From: a virus
IMG/VR virus record: IMGVR_UViG_3300048834_001011
Span: 1-56,829 of that record
DNA: 56,829 bases
Strand: one strand, 5' to 3'
The translations under genes and the position numbers were made by a program. Position 1 is the stretch's first letter; every line of letters starts with the position of its first letter. Of this stretch, positions 32,905 to 41,285 are shown piece by piece. The notes under the pieces are model-generated. The model searched no databases, had not been told where the DNA came from, and was given only the letters and a program-made list of their open reading frames with translations.

Positions 32905-33195
32905 TCTCGTGCTTGTCCCCGCGCCACGCGATGACGACGCCAGACCCGCGTGGCGCGCTGGGCAGTTGGTGGCGGTTGTCGTGGGTAACGGGCATCGAGG
33001 CGTCGGATCGGCAGCAGATGTCCGTATGAACGCGCTATTCCGACGAAGAGCCAAGCCACTCGTGGATGCCGAGTGTGGGCGACCAGACCTTCAAGTGATG
33101 GCGGGATGCGCTTTGCCTGGAAAACGAGCGCCCGATCGGCGCGTCGGAACGCCTGCGAACTGGCAGGCACTCGCCGAATCGAAATGGCCAAATTC

Positions 33196-33274
33196 TCTAA
33201 GCCATGTCCAAAGGGCCGGGCGCGTTACTATTTACGTCGGAGCGCGGACGCGGGTTCGATTCCGGGTTCCACCA
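33196..33274 (+). pseudogene. ssrA: ssrA (tmRNA) 3'-end-like fragment
   Basis: The stretch CTAAGCCATGT (about 33196-33206) and the T-arm GCGGACGCGGGTTCGATTCC (33244-33263) followed by TCCACCACCA recall the last 80 nt of proteobacterial tmRNA, where CTAAGCATGT precedes a GGACGCGGGTTC T-arm and a CCA end. The T-stem is imperfect and no upstream tmRNA body with a tag frame is visible. I read it as a displaced 3' end left by integration at ssrA. A terminator-like hairpin follows, as after genuine ssrA genes. Confidence 0.5.
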
Positions 33275-33349
33275 CCACCTACAAGGGCTCGGATAGTCTC
33301 CGGGCCCTTTCTCTTGCCTGAAATCCCCGCGCCACGCGGGGTTCCGGCC
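33268..33349 (+). repeat. Left att-like direct repeat with terminator
   Basis: It begins TCCACCACCA and continues through ACAAGGGCTCGGATAGTCTC. The last 69 nt match 53572-53640 with three differences. It contains a GGGCTCGG/CCGGGCCC hairpin followed by T-rich sequence (33285-33313), the type of terminator found after ssrA, and a CCCCGC/GCGGGG hairpin (33325-33341). It lies just beyond the 3' end of the recombination operon, the usual place for an attachment site. Confidence 0.65.
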
Positions 33350-33520
33350 GATGGGCTTGCGGATGCCATCCTGCCGCTAGGCTCCAAAACCGGCGTTTTT
33401 CGGGCGTTTTTCCCGCCCAGAGTCGTCTCTGTCTCTGTTTTGCTTGCGGGTAGTCGCAGCCACAAGCCTTCAAAATCAACCACTTACGCGCCCTGGTTCG
33501 CTGTCAACCGCGCCCGCCAG

Positions 33521-33976
33521 TCAAGTATCGAACCGCGCCACGACCGCACGTTGCGCCGTCCAGTCCACCGGCAACGGGTTCCGCTGGAACCACAGCAGGC
33601 TCATACAGCGGGGCTGCTGCCCGGCATAGATCGCCTTCACGATGTCCGGCTCCAGCAGCGTCAGGCGCAGCAGTTCGTTGACCGTGGAATGGTGCAAGCC
33701 TTCGCGCTTGGCGATCTCACTGCCGGTTTCGACCACGCCGTCGTCGAGCAATTGCTGCCAGTAGAACGCCCGTGACAGCGCCGTCAGCAAGGGCTGGTCG
33801 TGCACGGCGGCCGTCTTGGCCTGCACCTGCGCCACAGCAGGCCGCACCACCACGGCCCGCCCGCCGCGCTTTCTGATCTTGATCGGGATGAAGGTCGTGA
33901 GCCGGATTTCGTCGCCGTCGCGCCGCTCGCGCTTTTCCGCCAACCCGGTGGCCTCGATCTTGGGTTTGTTCTTCAC
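33521..33976 (-). CDS. Recombinase-associated HTH-like accessory protein
   Basis: A 151-residue basic protein overlapping the recombinase stop (ATGA). The N-terminal half is Lys/Arg rich (TTFIPIKIRKRGGRAVVVRP). The C-terminal half has an HTH-like segment, GSEIAKREGLHHSTVNELLR, followed by LTLLEPDIVKAIYAGQQPR, a ParB/recombinase-accessory-like pattern. A clearly homologous gene lies at 54284-54736 beside the second recombinase fragment. Conserved pairing suggests it helps the serine recombinase bind or choose direction; this is inference. It is the last gene before the att-like repeat. Confidence 0.68.
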   Translation of the reverse strand: MKNKPKIEATGLAEKRERRDGDEIRLTTFIPIKIRKRGGRAVVVRPAVAQVQAKTAAVHDQPLLTALSRAFYWQQLLDDGVVETGSEIAKREGLHHSTVNELLRLTLLEPDIVKAIYAGQQPRCMSLLWFQRNPLPVDWTAQRAVVARFDT

Positions 33977-35307
33977 ACCGCCTCCGCTTCCAGTTCCTGC
34001 AGTTCCGCGCCGATGGTGCCGGGCAGCAAATCCATGGCCAGTTCCTGCCAGCCGAGGTCACGCCAGATGATTTCCAGCCCGGCATCACCCAGCACCACCC
34101 GCTCGATCAGCAACTGCGCCAGCCGCCGCTGCTCGGCGGGATAGAGCGTGGGCCACATCGCCGCGAGGTTGCGCATCGGCAGCACCACCTGGGGCTCGTC
34201 CATGTCAGGCCGGATGACGTGCATCCGATCCACGACCATCTGCACGATGTGCGGGGCCTGCAGCGCCATCACGATCTGCTCGACAACCAGCGATTCGATC
34301 GGTTCGGCGGGCAACGACCCGTGCCGACTGGCCCACGCACCCATGCGCCGATGCAACACCGGCGTGTAGTAGCAGTACCGTTTGCCCTTCTTGTTGGTGT
34401 AGGTCGGCATCAGCTTCTCGCCGTCGTCGGTGAACAGCAGCCCCGACAGCAAGGGTTCGACCTCGCCGCGCGCCACGCGCTTGCGTTGCCGTGCTTCCGT
34501 TTCGATCAGCGCGTGAACGGCATCCCACTGCGCCTGCGTGATGAGGGCCTGATGCTCGCCGGGGTAGCTCTGGCCCCGGTGATTGATCTCGCCCAGGTAC
34601 ATCCGGTTGTGCAGCAGCTTGTACATCGTCTGCTTGGTCAGCGGCTTGCCCACCTTGCTCAACAGCCCTTCGGTGGCGTAGGTTTTGGCCATCGTCGTGG
34701 TGGAGCCGACGTTCACGAAATCGTCGAAGATGCGCCGCACCAGCGCCGCTTCCTTCTCGTTGACGACGAGCTTGCGCTCGACCACGTCGTAGCCCAGCGG
34801 TAGCGGTCCGCCCATCCACATTCCTTTCTTCTTCGACGCCGCGATCTTGTCGCGGATGCGCTCGCCGGTGACCTCGCGCTCGAACTGCGCAAAGGACAGC
34901 AGGACGTTGAGCATCAGACGCCCCATCGAGGTGGTGGTGTTGAACTGCTGCGTCACCGACACGAACGACACGCCGCGCCGGTCGAACACCTCGACCATCC
35001 GCGCAAAGTCGGATAACGAGCGCGAGAGCCGGTCGATCTTGTAGACCACCACGACGTCCACCTTGCCGTGCTCGATGTCGGCAAGCAGGCGGCGCAACGC
35101 AGGCCGCTCCATATTGCCGCCCGAGTAGCCGCCATCCTCGAAGTGGTCGCCGACCGGAATCCAACCTTCGGCACGCTGGCTGTGGATGTAGGCGCGGCCT
35201 GCCTCGCGCTGTGCATCGATGGAATTGAAGGACTGGTCAAGGCGTTCGTCGCTGGATACGCGGCAATAGACGGCGCAGCGTTTCGGGTGCACGAGCGGCA
35301 GGTTCAT
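33973..35307 (-). CDS. Large serine recombinase (site-specific integrase)
   Basis: A 444-residue serine recombinase from ATG 35307, overlapping the DUF2924 stop. The N-terminal resolvase domain has YCRVSSDERLDQSFNSIDAQ with nucleophile Ser18 and KIDRLSRS near residue 88. The recombinase domain (about 170-300) includes ITQAQWDAVHAL. A zinc-ribbon-like segment follows (LLSGLLFTDDGEKLMPTYTN) but lacks the usual CxxC cysteines. It should carry out att x att integration without host homology. The upstream frame to 35424 lies inside DUF2924 and is not used. A fragment of a relative remains at 54733-54882. Confidence 0.9.
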   Translation of the reverse strand: MNLPLVHPKRCAVYCRVSSDERLDQSFNSIDAQREAGRAYIHSQRAEGWIPVGDHFEDGGYSGGNMERPALRRLLADIEHGKVDVVVVYKIDRLSRSLSDFARMVEVFDRRGVSFVSVTQQFNTTTSMGRLMLNVLLSFAQFEREVTGERIRDKIAASKKKGMWMGGPLPLGYDVVERKLVVNEKEAALVRRIFDDFVNVGSTTTMAKTYATEGLLSKVGKPLTKQTMYKLLHNRMYLGEINHRGQSYPGEHQALITQAQWDAVHALIETEARQRKRVARGEVEPLLSGLLFTDDGEKLMPTYTNKKGKRYCYYTPVLHRRMGAWASRHGSLPAEPIESLVVEQIVMALQAPHIVQMVVDRMHVIRPDMDEPQVVLPMRNLAAMWPTLYPAEQRRLAQLLIERVVLGDAGLEIIWRDLGWQELAMDLLPGTIGAELQELEAEAV

Positions 35308-35786
35308 CGCACACCCGCCTTCTGGCCGCGCAGGCCGAAAAATCGCGGCCCGTTCCACTGCACGCCCGTGATATGCCGAGCCACCGCCGACAGGCTGCGA
35401 AACGTCTTGCCTGCGTACTCGCATTCACCATCCGGTGTGACGACGACGCGATGCTCGCGTTCGTCCCATTCGCGGATCAGCACCGTGCCGGGCATCAGGT
35501 GCTGCTGGCGGCTGTCACCCGCAACCGGGTCCAGCCGGTGCTTGATCTTGGAATGCGCGGCACCGGCTTCGACCAGATGGCGGCGAATGCCGGTCGGCAC
35601 CGCGCCGTAGGCCATCTCCTGAATCCGGTAGGCCAGCCGGGATTCGAGGAAGGGGCGATTGATGTGCTTGGGCCGCCGGGGGAAGTGTTGATCCCACAGC
35701 GCCCACAGTTCGGCCATCGGCAACGCGGGCAAAACCGCGATCTGCGCCGACACGGTGCCGACGCCCGTGTTGGGGTTTCTGGTCAT
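35304..35786 (-). CDS. DUF2924 protein, recombinase partner
   Basis: A 160-residue DUF2924 protein. Family features are LWDQHFPRRPKHINRPFLES and RIQEMAYGAVPTGIRRHL in the helical N-terminus, and GTVLIREWDEREHRVVV plus YAGKTFRSLSAVARHITGVQWNGPRFFGL at the C-terminus, a small DNA-binding-like module. DUF2924 genes are regularly found directly in front of serine recombinases of this type. The start is ATG 35786 with GGAG about ten bases before it, and the end overlaps the recombinase start. It probably assists recombination. Confidence 0.82.
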   Translation of the reverse strand: MTRNPNTGVGTVSAQIAVLPALPMAELWALWDQHFPRRPKHINRPFLESRLAYRIQEMAYGAVPTGIRRHLVEAGAAHSKIKHRLDPVAGDSRQQHLMPGTVLIREWDEREHRVVVTPDGECEYAGKTFRSLSAVARHITGVQWNGPRFFGLRGQKAGVR

Positions 35787-35847
35787 CGAGGAATCTCCAG
35801 TGGTTGAGACATCCGCATTCAGGCGCTGTGGCGGGCAAAAGCCAAGG

Positions 35848-36258
35848 TCAAACCGTGCTCTGTGGCTGTGTAGCCAAGGGCGGTGGCGCGAATCCGACGG
35901 CGGACTCCGTATCGGTGCGGTAGCTGATGGCCTTGCCCGTGACCGGGTGGCACAGCGTGCCGAACGTCACTTCACTGCCGATGCGCTGCGCGACGACGCA
36001 GGTGTCGTCGAGATGCGCCGGAAAAACCCAGCCCCGCACGCCATCGGGCAGATGGGCAAATTCCTCGATGCTTTGCAGTAAGTGGGGTTTGCCGAGCGCG
36101 TCGGCTTCGGCCTGCGCCTGCACGATGGCGTCGGGCTCGTCGCCGACCTCGACGATGGGAATCCACAGCACGTCGTGACCCGCAGCGAACCACAGCAGGA
36201 CTTCGACCTGCATCGACGAGGCGTGCGGGCCGAGGGGATGAATGATGTGATGGCTCAC
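35848..36258 (-). CDS. Conserved small protein of integration operon, unknown
   Basis: A 136-residue protein starting at GTG 36258 (VSHHIIHPLGPHASSMQVEV), chosen because AAGG lies eight bases upstream and the GTG overlaps the stop of the preceding small frame as GTGA. A longer frame to 36333 lies in that upstream gene. Middle segments VLWIPIVEVGDEPDAIVQAQ and HLPDGVRGWVFPAHLDDTCV suggest a compact alpha/beta fold. It lies in the leftward operon between the coiled-coil gene and DUF2924. I do not recognise a function. Confidence 0.58.
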   Translation of the reverse strand: MSHHIIHPLGPHASSMQVEVLLWFAAGHDVLWIPIVEVGDEPDAIVQAQAEADALGKPHLLQSIEEFAHLPDGVRGWVFPAHLDDTCVVAQRIGSEVTFGTLCHPVTGKAISYRTDTESAVGFAPPPLATQPQSTV

Positions 36259-36437
36259 GGGATGACCTTCAGTTCCAGGATGGGATCGGGTTGAACGGAT
36301 ACCGGTTTGCGCGATGCCTTTCGCGCTTGGCACCGGTGGGCCTCACGCGGCATGGGCGGAGTCGGACTGGCGGACACGACCAAGTTCCAGTCCGAGGCGG
36401 ACGGCGGATATGCCACGACTGCCCATGAATCACGCAC
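36255..36437 (-). CDS. Small overlapping ORF linking two operon genes
   Basis: A 60-residue frame from GTG 36437 to the TGA at 36257-36255. Its start overlaps the end of the coiled-coil gene and its stop overlaps the next gene's GTG start, the tiling expected of a genuine operon gene. The sequence (VVAYPPSASDWNLVVSASPT; KASRKPVSVQPDPILELKVI) is Pro/Ser rich. The SD is weak and it has no recognised family, so it may be only the gap between genes. Confidence 0.42.
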   Translation of the reverse strand: MRDSWAVVAYPPSASDWNLVVSASPTPPMPREAHRCQARKASRKPVSVQPDPILELKVIP

Positions 36438-37275
36438 CTGGCATTTCCGACGCCAGCTTCGCGCGGGCGGCTTCGATGTACTCGTGCGGAATATCGATCT
36501 CGTACTTGCTTTCGCGGTGACTGCGGTAGCCACAGGCGTGATCCGCGACGGAGGCGCGGGCCAGCGCGTCATAGAGGTGGTGCAACTGCTCGTAGAGCTC
36601 GATCTTGGCAACCGTGGCTTGGGCGTGCTCGAACGAGCGTTCGGCATCTCGAAGCTGATTTGGGATGGCGGCGATATCGATATCGAGTGCCTGCACCTTG
36701 CCGGTGACGTTCTCCAGCGTGGCGCGCGCCACACGCAGTTCGACATCGAGTTTCGTCAGTGCGTCGGGCAAGACGAACTCGCCCTCGGCAGCCGCCATCG
36801 TTTCGCTGGCGGACAGGGTCTCAGCGGCGATGCGCTGCTCCAGTTCGCCGATACGTTTCTGCAGCTTGGCGATGAGGCTGGAATGCTGCTCGCGATTGGT
36901 CTGAAGGGAGTTGCGACGACGACGTAGTTCGATGATGACTGTGCGTGCGCTATCCAGCTTGACCGGCGCTTCGATGATGTGGCGCAGTTCGTTGAGCTTG
37001 GTTTTGAGCGGGCTGAGCTTGCGCTCCAGGTCACCAGCGCGGTTCTGGGCTGCACTGGAAGCCAGCCGCGCACGGCGCTCCTGCTCCGAGACGGAATGCT
37101 GGTTGCCGCGTTGCTCCAGTTCGAGGGCGTGTTTCGCCTTGGCTTCGGCATCGGCCTTCGCTTCGTCGGCTGCGGCCTGCGTTTCTTCGAGTCGCTGCTT
37201 GACCTCGGCGAACTCGGTCTTGATGCGCTCGTAGTAGCCGGTGGTGGTCTTCTTGCTGAAGGGATTGAATTTCAT
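36430..37275 (-). CDS. Coiled-coil protein of integration operon
   Basis: A 281-residue protein, start ATG 37275 with GGAG eight bases upstream. From residue 14 to about 240 it is almost entirely coiled coil (TEFAEVKQRLEETQAAADEA; LRRRRNSLQTNREQHSSLIA), with a short ordered C-terminus (YEQLHHLYDALARASVADHA). No enzymatic motif is visible. Such proteins are often found near recombinases in integrative elements and may be structural or DNA-bridging. It is part of the leftward seven-gene operon. Confidence 0.62.
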   Translation of the reverse strand: MKFNPFSKKTTTGYYERIKTEFAEVKQRLEETQAAADEAKADAEAKAKHALELEQRGNQHSVSEQERRARLASSAAQNRAGDLERKLSPLKTKLNELRHIIEAPVKLDSARTVIIELRRRRNSLQTNREQHSSLIAKLQKRIGELEQRIAAETLSASETMAAAEGEFVLPDALTKLDVELRVARATLENVTGKVQALDIDIAAIPNQLRDAERSFEHAQATVAKIELYEQLHHLYDALARASVADHACGYRSHRESKYEIDIPHEYIEAARAKLASEMPGA

Positions 37276-37299
37276 GGTCCGGGCTCCGGTGGTCTTGAA

Positions 37300-37611
37300 T
37301 CAGGAATGGGTGATGAACTCGGCGGGATAGCGGGCATCGCCCGGTCTGGCCACGGTGCTTGCCCACAGGCCAGGGCCGAGCGGCTTCTTGATGCCCACAG
37401 GCGCGCCGTGGCGGTGCGGACGATTCGTGGCCTGCCAACCGTGGTGAGTACCGGATGGATCGGTGGATGTGGCGGTCATCACCGCAACGGCCTGTGCCAA
37501 ATCTGTTCGGGCCCAGGGCGAGTTGGTGTCCAGCGTCTGGACGGCATCGGGTTCTTGAAAGCACAGCGCCTTGCGCCAGACCGGATGCAAATGGGACAGA
37601 TTGGAATGGCT
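37300..37611 (-). CDS. Small conserved protein, first gene of integration operon
   Basis: A 103-residue protein from GTG 37611 (VSHSNLSHLHPVWRKALCFQ), preceded by GGAG six bases upstream. The in-frame ATG at 37653 gives a His/Pro-rich extension that looks unlike protein. Middle segments DAVQTLDTNSPWARTDLAQA and HRHGAPVGIKKPLGPGLW suggest an ordered small domain. Unknown function; it precedes the coiled-coil gene by 24 nt and lies directly behind the intergenic control region. Confidence 0.55.
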   Translation of the reverse strand, partial: SHSNLSHLHPVWRKALCFQEPDAVQTLDTNSPWARTDLAQAVAVMTATSTDPSGTHHGWQATNRPHRHGAPVGIKKPLGPGLWASTVARPGDARYPAEFITHS

Positions 37612-38002
37612 CACTGTGTTCTCCGTTGTGGGTTGAGGATGTGCAACGTGCACAAGAGAAATGGTGGCGAAACAGAGACGTTCTGACGATCTGGGCGTAG
37701 CGGGTTTGGGCGTGTTTTGGCGTGCGAGCGCTCCCTACAGCGCCCGTCAGCGCACTCGGACCTGCTGCGGATAGACGGTTTTGCGGCGATGCTTGAGGCC
37801 ATCTGTTGCGGATGTGCATCCGAAGCCATGAGCCACATAGAGCAATGCATGGGCGGTTTGTCCTTGGTTTCAACGATTCGGCCATTTCGGGTGTTTGCCG
37901 CCACGACAGGAACCACGAAAAATCTGTTGCAACGCTCGCCGCGCAGCCCCCACCGATGGAATGTGAGGGACGCCAAGGGCACAACGACCAGAAAGGAAGT
38001 CC
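37612..38002. promoter_or_regulatory. Divergent control region between integration operon and alpA-like gene
   Basis: This 391-nt region holds no gene I can support. It separates the leftward recombination operon from the rightward AlpA/primase genes and must contain their promoters. A perfect TGTGCA/TGCACA inverted repeat with 3-nt spacer lies at 37640-37654, just upstream of the leftward operon. A CGGAT/ATCCG repeat with a 4-nt loop is at 37809-37822. These may be sites for the AlpA-like regulator. Confidence 0.4.
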
Positions 38003-38230
38003 ATGAACACCATCGAACATCCGGGCCTGCTCACACCACGCCAATTGGCGGCCCGCTGGGGCATGAGCGAAAAGACCCTCGAGCGCTGGCGCACGCTGGG
38101 CACGGGCCCGATGTACCTGAAGCTCGGCAGCCGCGTGATGTATCCGCTGACCTCCATCGCGGAACACGAGCAGGGCCGGATGCGCCGCTGCACGGCAGGC
38201 CAAGAACTGTCCCAGTTCCAACACTGCTGA
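38003..38230 (+). CDS. AlpA-like helix-turn-helix regulator
   Basis: A 75-residue MerR/AlpA-type DNA-binding protein with the winged-helix pattern LLTPRQLAARWGMSEKTLER, ending LGSRVMYPLTSIAEHEQGRM. An AAGGAAG motif ends about five bases before ATG 38003. In phages, satellites and integrative elements such proteins act as excisionase or activator of the integration or replication operon. Its stop and the next gene's ATG overlap as TGATG, so it is co-translated with the primase-helicase, which suggests it activates element replication or excision. Confidence 0.75.
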   Translation: MNTIEHPGLLTPRQLAARWGMSEKTLERWRTLGTGPMYLKLGSRVMYPLTSIAEHEQGRMRRCTAGQELSQFQHC

Positions 38231-40368
38231 TGTCCTCGATGCAGACGGCCTCGGCGATCAGCACGACAGCGGTCGCGTATCCGTGGTTCGACTTCAACGA
38301 TGCGGTCGCCGTCGAGCCGCGCCTGGGGAAGGAGGACATCCGTGCCCGGCTGATCGAGCAACTGGAATCGGCGCTGGCCTACCTGCTGCCGCGCGGCAAG
38401 CGACGTGGCGCGCAATTTGTCGTCGGCAATGTGCAGGGTGATGCGGGCGACAGCCTTGTTGTCGATCTCGATGGCGCAAAGCGCGGCCTGTGGCTGGACT
38501 TCGCCACCGGCGAATCCGGTGATGCGCTCGCTCTGTGGGCCACCGTGTGCGGCTTCATCCTTCCCCAGCAGTTTGATGCGCTGCTGGAGGACATCGGTCA
38601 CTGGCTGGTGGTGCCGCGTGTCGTGGTGCCGATCACGGTGCCGTCGAGCGCGCCGCACGATGAGCTTGGCCCCGCCACCGCCAAGTGGGACTACCACGAT
38701 GCCAGCGGCGCGCTGCTGGCCTGCGTTTACCGCTATGACCCGCCTGGAGGCAAGCAGTACCGCCCGTGGGATGTGAAAACACGCTCGATGCGGATGCCGG
38801 AGCCGCGTCCGCTCTACAACCTACCTGCCATCGCCGCCAGCAACGATGTCGTACTGGTCGAGGGTGAAAAATGCGCCGATGCCTTGATGCACCTCGGCAT
38901 CACGGCCACCACCGCAATGGGCGGTGCGGCTACCGCCATCGCGAAGACCGACTGGATGCCACTGGCCGGGAAGACGGTCGTCATCTGGCCTGACCACGAC
39001 GAGGCCGGATCGCGCTACGCCGATGCCGTGATTACGAGGTTGCGGCAGATCGGTGCGAAGGTACGGCGCGTGACCGTGCCTCAGGACAAGCCCAAGAAGT
39101 GGGATGCCGCCGACGCGGTGGCCGAAGGCCTGGATGTGTCGGCGCTGCTGCGCTCGTCCGCGCCGGTCGCCGATGACCTCCAGCCTCTGGAGACCATCCA
39201 GATCTCGCAGTGGCGTGCGTTGGATCGCTTCACCGGCCACCCCCAAGCCCGGCGCTGGCTGGTCGAAGGCGTGTTTCCGCAGGCGCAGGCCGCGCTGGTG
39301 GCCGCAGCAGGCGGTGTCGGTAAATCCTTCCTGCTGCTGGCCTTGGCGCGCGAGGTCGCTGCCTTCGATGGCACCAAAGACCATGCACCGATGGTGTTCG
39401 GCAGTGCATTGGCAGGCCATGGCGTGGCGATTTACATCACCGCCGAGGACGATGCCATCGAGGTGCACAACCGCCTGAACGCCCTGGGCCCGATTCCTGA
39501 CCGGCTCTACGTGCTGCCGCTGCCCGATGCCGGTGGCGCGCAGCCGCTGTTTGCACCCGACCCGGCCACACGCGGCCCGGCCACGACGGCAGCCTGGCTC
39601 GAACTGGAACGGCAACTCCGAGCGATGGCCGGGCTGCGGCTGGTGGTGCTCGATCCCCTGCAACCGCTGTGCGCGCTCGATCTCAACGTGCCCGAGAACG
39701 CGCAGTTCGTCTGCTCACGCCTGGCTGCGCTGGCGGCCCGCACCGGCGCATCGGTGATCGTGTCGCACCACTTCGCCAAACGTGAGGCGACCACACCGGA
39801 GCAGGCGCGCGAGGCGATTCGCGGCACGGGCGGACTGGTGGACGGCGTGCGGTCGGTGTACGCGTTGTGGCAGCCCAAGGAGGAACAGGCCCGCAGGCTG
39901 TGCAAGACCTTGGGCGAGCCCTTCGAGCGCGGGCGCGTGGTGCTGGGTGGCGTGGTCAAGGCCAACGGGCAGGCCGACCTGCACGTCACGACCTTCCTGC
40001 GCGATGCGCGCGGGCTGCTGGTGGATCGCAACCAGGACCTTCGGCGCACGGCGCAGCCGGACATCGAACTGCTCCCTGCATTGAAGGCCGCCATCGCCCG
40101 TGCGGCTGCCGCAGGTCAGCCCTACACCAAGACCGGCGGCAACGGCATCTACGAGCGCCGCCACGAACTGCCGGAAGACTTCCAGCGCATCGGCAAGCAT
40201 CGGCTGACCGAATGGGTCAGCGCACTGCTTGACCGCGAGGAACTGGTGATGGCGATGGCAGAAGGCTCCAAGCTGGTGAAGTGGCTGGACGTGCCCAATG
40301 GGCCCGTCGCCAACGGCGCGGCGCAGTTCGTGACCGGGCACCTGGGGCGCTCGTCCGCTGGCCGATGA
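38230..40368 (+). CDS. TOPRIM/AAA primase-helicase for element replication
   Basis: A 712-residue protein starting at ATG 38230 in TGATG overlap with the regulator. Motifs are a TOPRIM-like VVLVEGEKCADAL (about 214-226) and WPDHDEAGSRYADAV, then a RepA/AAA_25-type ATPase with Walker A AAGGVGKSFLLLALAR and Walker B-like LRLVVLDPLQPLC, followed by VIVSHHFAKRE, where the His is typical. The C-terminal 150 residues have a KRE-rich helical end. This layout matches phage/satellite replication proteins that open an origin and prime synthesis. Just downstream lie repeated motifs resembling an origin. Confidence 0.82.
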   Translation: MSSMQTASAISTTAVAYPWFDFNDAVAVEPRLGKEDIRARLIEQLESALAYLLPRGKRRGAQFVVGNVQGDAGDSLVVDLDGAKRGLWLDFATGESGDALALWATVCGFILPQQFDALLEDIGHWLVVPRVVVPITVPSSAPHDELGPATAKWDYHDASGALLACVYRYDPPGGKQYRPWDVKTRSMRMPEPRPLYNLPAIAASNDVVLVEGEKCADALMHLGITATTAMGGAATAIAKTDWMPLAGKTVVIWPDHDEAGSRYADAVITRLRQIGAKVRRVTVPQDKPKKWDAADAVAEGLDVSALLRSSAPVADDLQPLETIQISQWRALDRFTGHPQARRWLVEGVFPQAQAALVAAAGGVGKSFLLLALAREVAAFDGTKDHAPMVFGSALAGHGVAIYITAEDDAIEVHNRLNALGPIPDRLYVLPLPDAGGAQPLFAPDPATRGPATTAAWLELERQLRAMAGLRLVVLDPLQPLCALDLNVPENAQFVCSRLAALAARTGASVIVSHHFAKREATTPEQAREAIRGTGGLVDGVRSVYALWQPKEEQARRLCKTLGEPFERGRVVLGGVVKANGQADLHVTTFLRDARGLLVDRNQDLRRTAQPDIELLPALKAAIARAAAAGQPYTKTGGNGIYERRHELPEDFQRIGKHRLTEWVSALLDREELVMAMAEGSKLVKWLDVPNGPVANGAAQFVTGHLGRSSAGR

Positions 40369-40382
40369 TGAGCATCGAGGGA

Positions 40383-40412
40383 GGTGAGCATTCCCGATGC
40401 TCACCCTCTCTT
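40383..40412 (+). terminator. Terminator after primase-helicase gene
   Basis: GGTGAGCAT (40383-40391) is a perfect inverted copy of ATGCTCACC (40397-40405) around a 5-nt loop, followed by CTCTCTTT. It lies 15 nt after the stop of the primase-helicase gene. Confidence 0.5.
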
Positions 40413-40434
40413 TAGAGAGTATTCACCGGGAACT

Positions 40435-40608
40435 GGGAATGATTTGTAGATCGTTGATCTGCAAAGGAAATCGCTGAAACAATCGTTCCCACTTCACCCC
40501 TGGGAACGATTCGACCCGGAAACGATTTTTGTCCGCGCCCGCACTGGATTTAATCGTTCCCACTCGGTCAATCGTTCCCAGCCGGGAACTGGGAAGCCGG
40601 GAACGATT
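40435..40608. repeat. Iteron-like cluster of AATCGTTCCC
   Basis: The decamer AATCGTTCCC occurs exactly at 40481-40490, 40552-40561 and 40570-40579, and inverted (GGGAACGATT) at 40502-40511 and 40599-40608. Close variants are at 40435-40444 and 40518-40527. Five exact copies within 130 nt cannot be chance. Such arrays directly after a replication gene are characteristic of initiator-binding sites (iterons). Confidence 0.65.
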
Positions 40609-41285
40609 GGCACGGCATGGCGGATCATTGACCGTGAGGGTGGTGACGATGGTGACGGTCACCGCCTATTGTTATGGTCGGCGCACGCAACCACGCCCCA
40701 GGCGAAAGGGGTCCTTCCTGGCGATATTCCAATACGGGGGGCGCGAGCGCTGCATCTCGCCACCGACAGGCCACGAAACCAGGTTACCGCCCGAGGTTAC
40801 CGGTTACCACCCGCCGACGATGCAAACCGTGGCCATCGGTGCAAACCGCAAACCCCTGCAAACCTTGTTTTGGGTTCGCACGGTAGCGAAGCGTGGCGCT
40901 CACGCCTCCCGTATGGATCACGCTGAAGAAGGACCCATTTTGCCTCGGGGATGGCCGTCACGCGACCGGCAAAACGGTGATCGGCGCAAACGCAGCAACG
41001 GCGCAGGCCTCCGGCCATTTCAATGCCCGATGGCGTCCAATCGGTGAGCGTGGGGGAGTGCTGGCGCAGGGGGAGGCGCTTTGGTGCCGGTCGCGCGCCG
41101 GAAAACGGCCGACGAGAGAAACCCAACACTGGCGCGGGTTTGGCGCGGCTTCGCCGCCTGAAACAGGCAAATCGGCTGACGTGTCGGAGGCGCGATCCCA
41201 AGGGTGTGAGCCGCGCTCACAACCCTGCGCCAGCGCCGAAGGGTATCCAGATACTGGACACCCCGGTGGCGCAATCAGCAGATGG

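Larger units (their letters stand above)
40369..41285. other. Non-coding region with origin-like repeats
   Basis: About 900 nt without a supportable gene follow the primase-helicase. It starts with a hairpin terminator (40383-40405), then an iteron-like cluster (40435-40608). Three GGTTACC heptamers (40782-40808) and three TGCAAACC octamers (40821-40864) follow. The rest, to 41285, is GC-rich and shows only Arg-rich open frames with no coding character. This is the most plausible replication origin of the element. Confidence 0.5.

Noticed and set aside
32639-32995. N-terminal extension of the DUF499 frame
   Set aside because: It overlaps the RHH gene and promoter palindromes; the sequence there looks non-coding and ATG 32638 overlaps the RHH stop neatly.
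33241-33274. Possible complete tRNA
   Set aside because: Only a T-arm and CCA-like end exist; no acceptor 5' strand, D-arm or anticodon arm. A tmRNA 3' end fits better.
32765-33775. 336-codon plus-strand frame through the att-like region
   Set aside because: Crosses the operators, the ssrA-like fragment and terminators and has no coding character.
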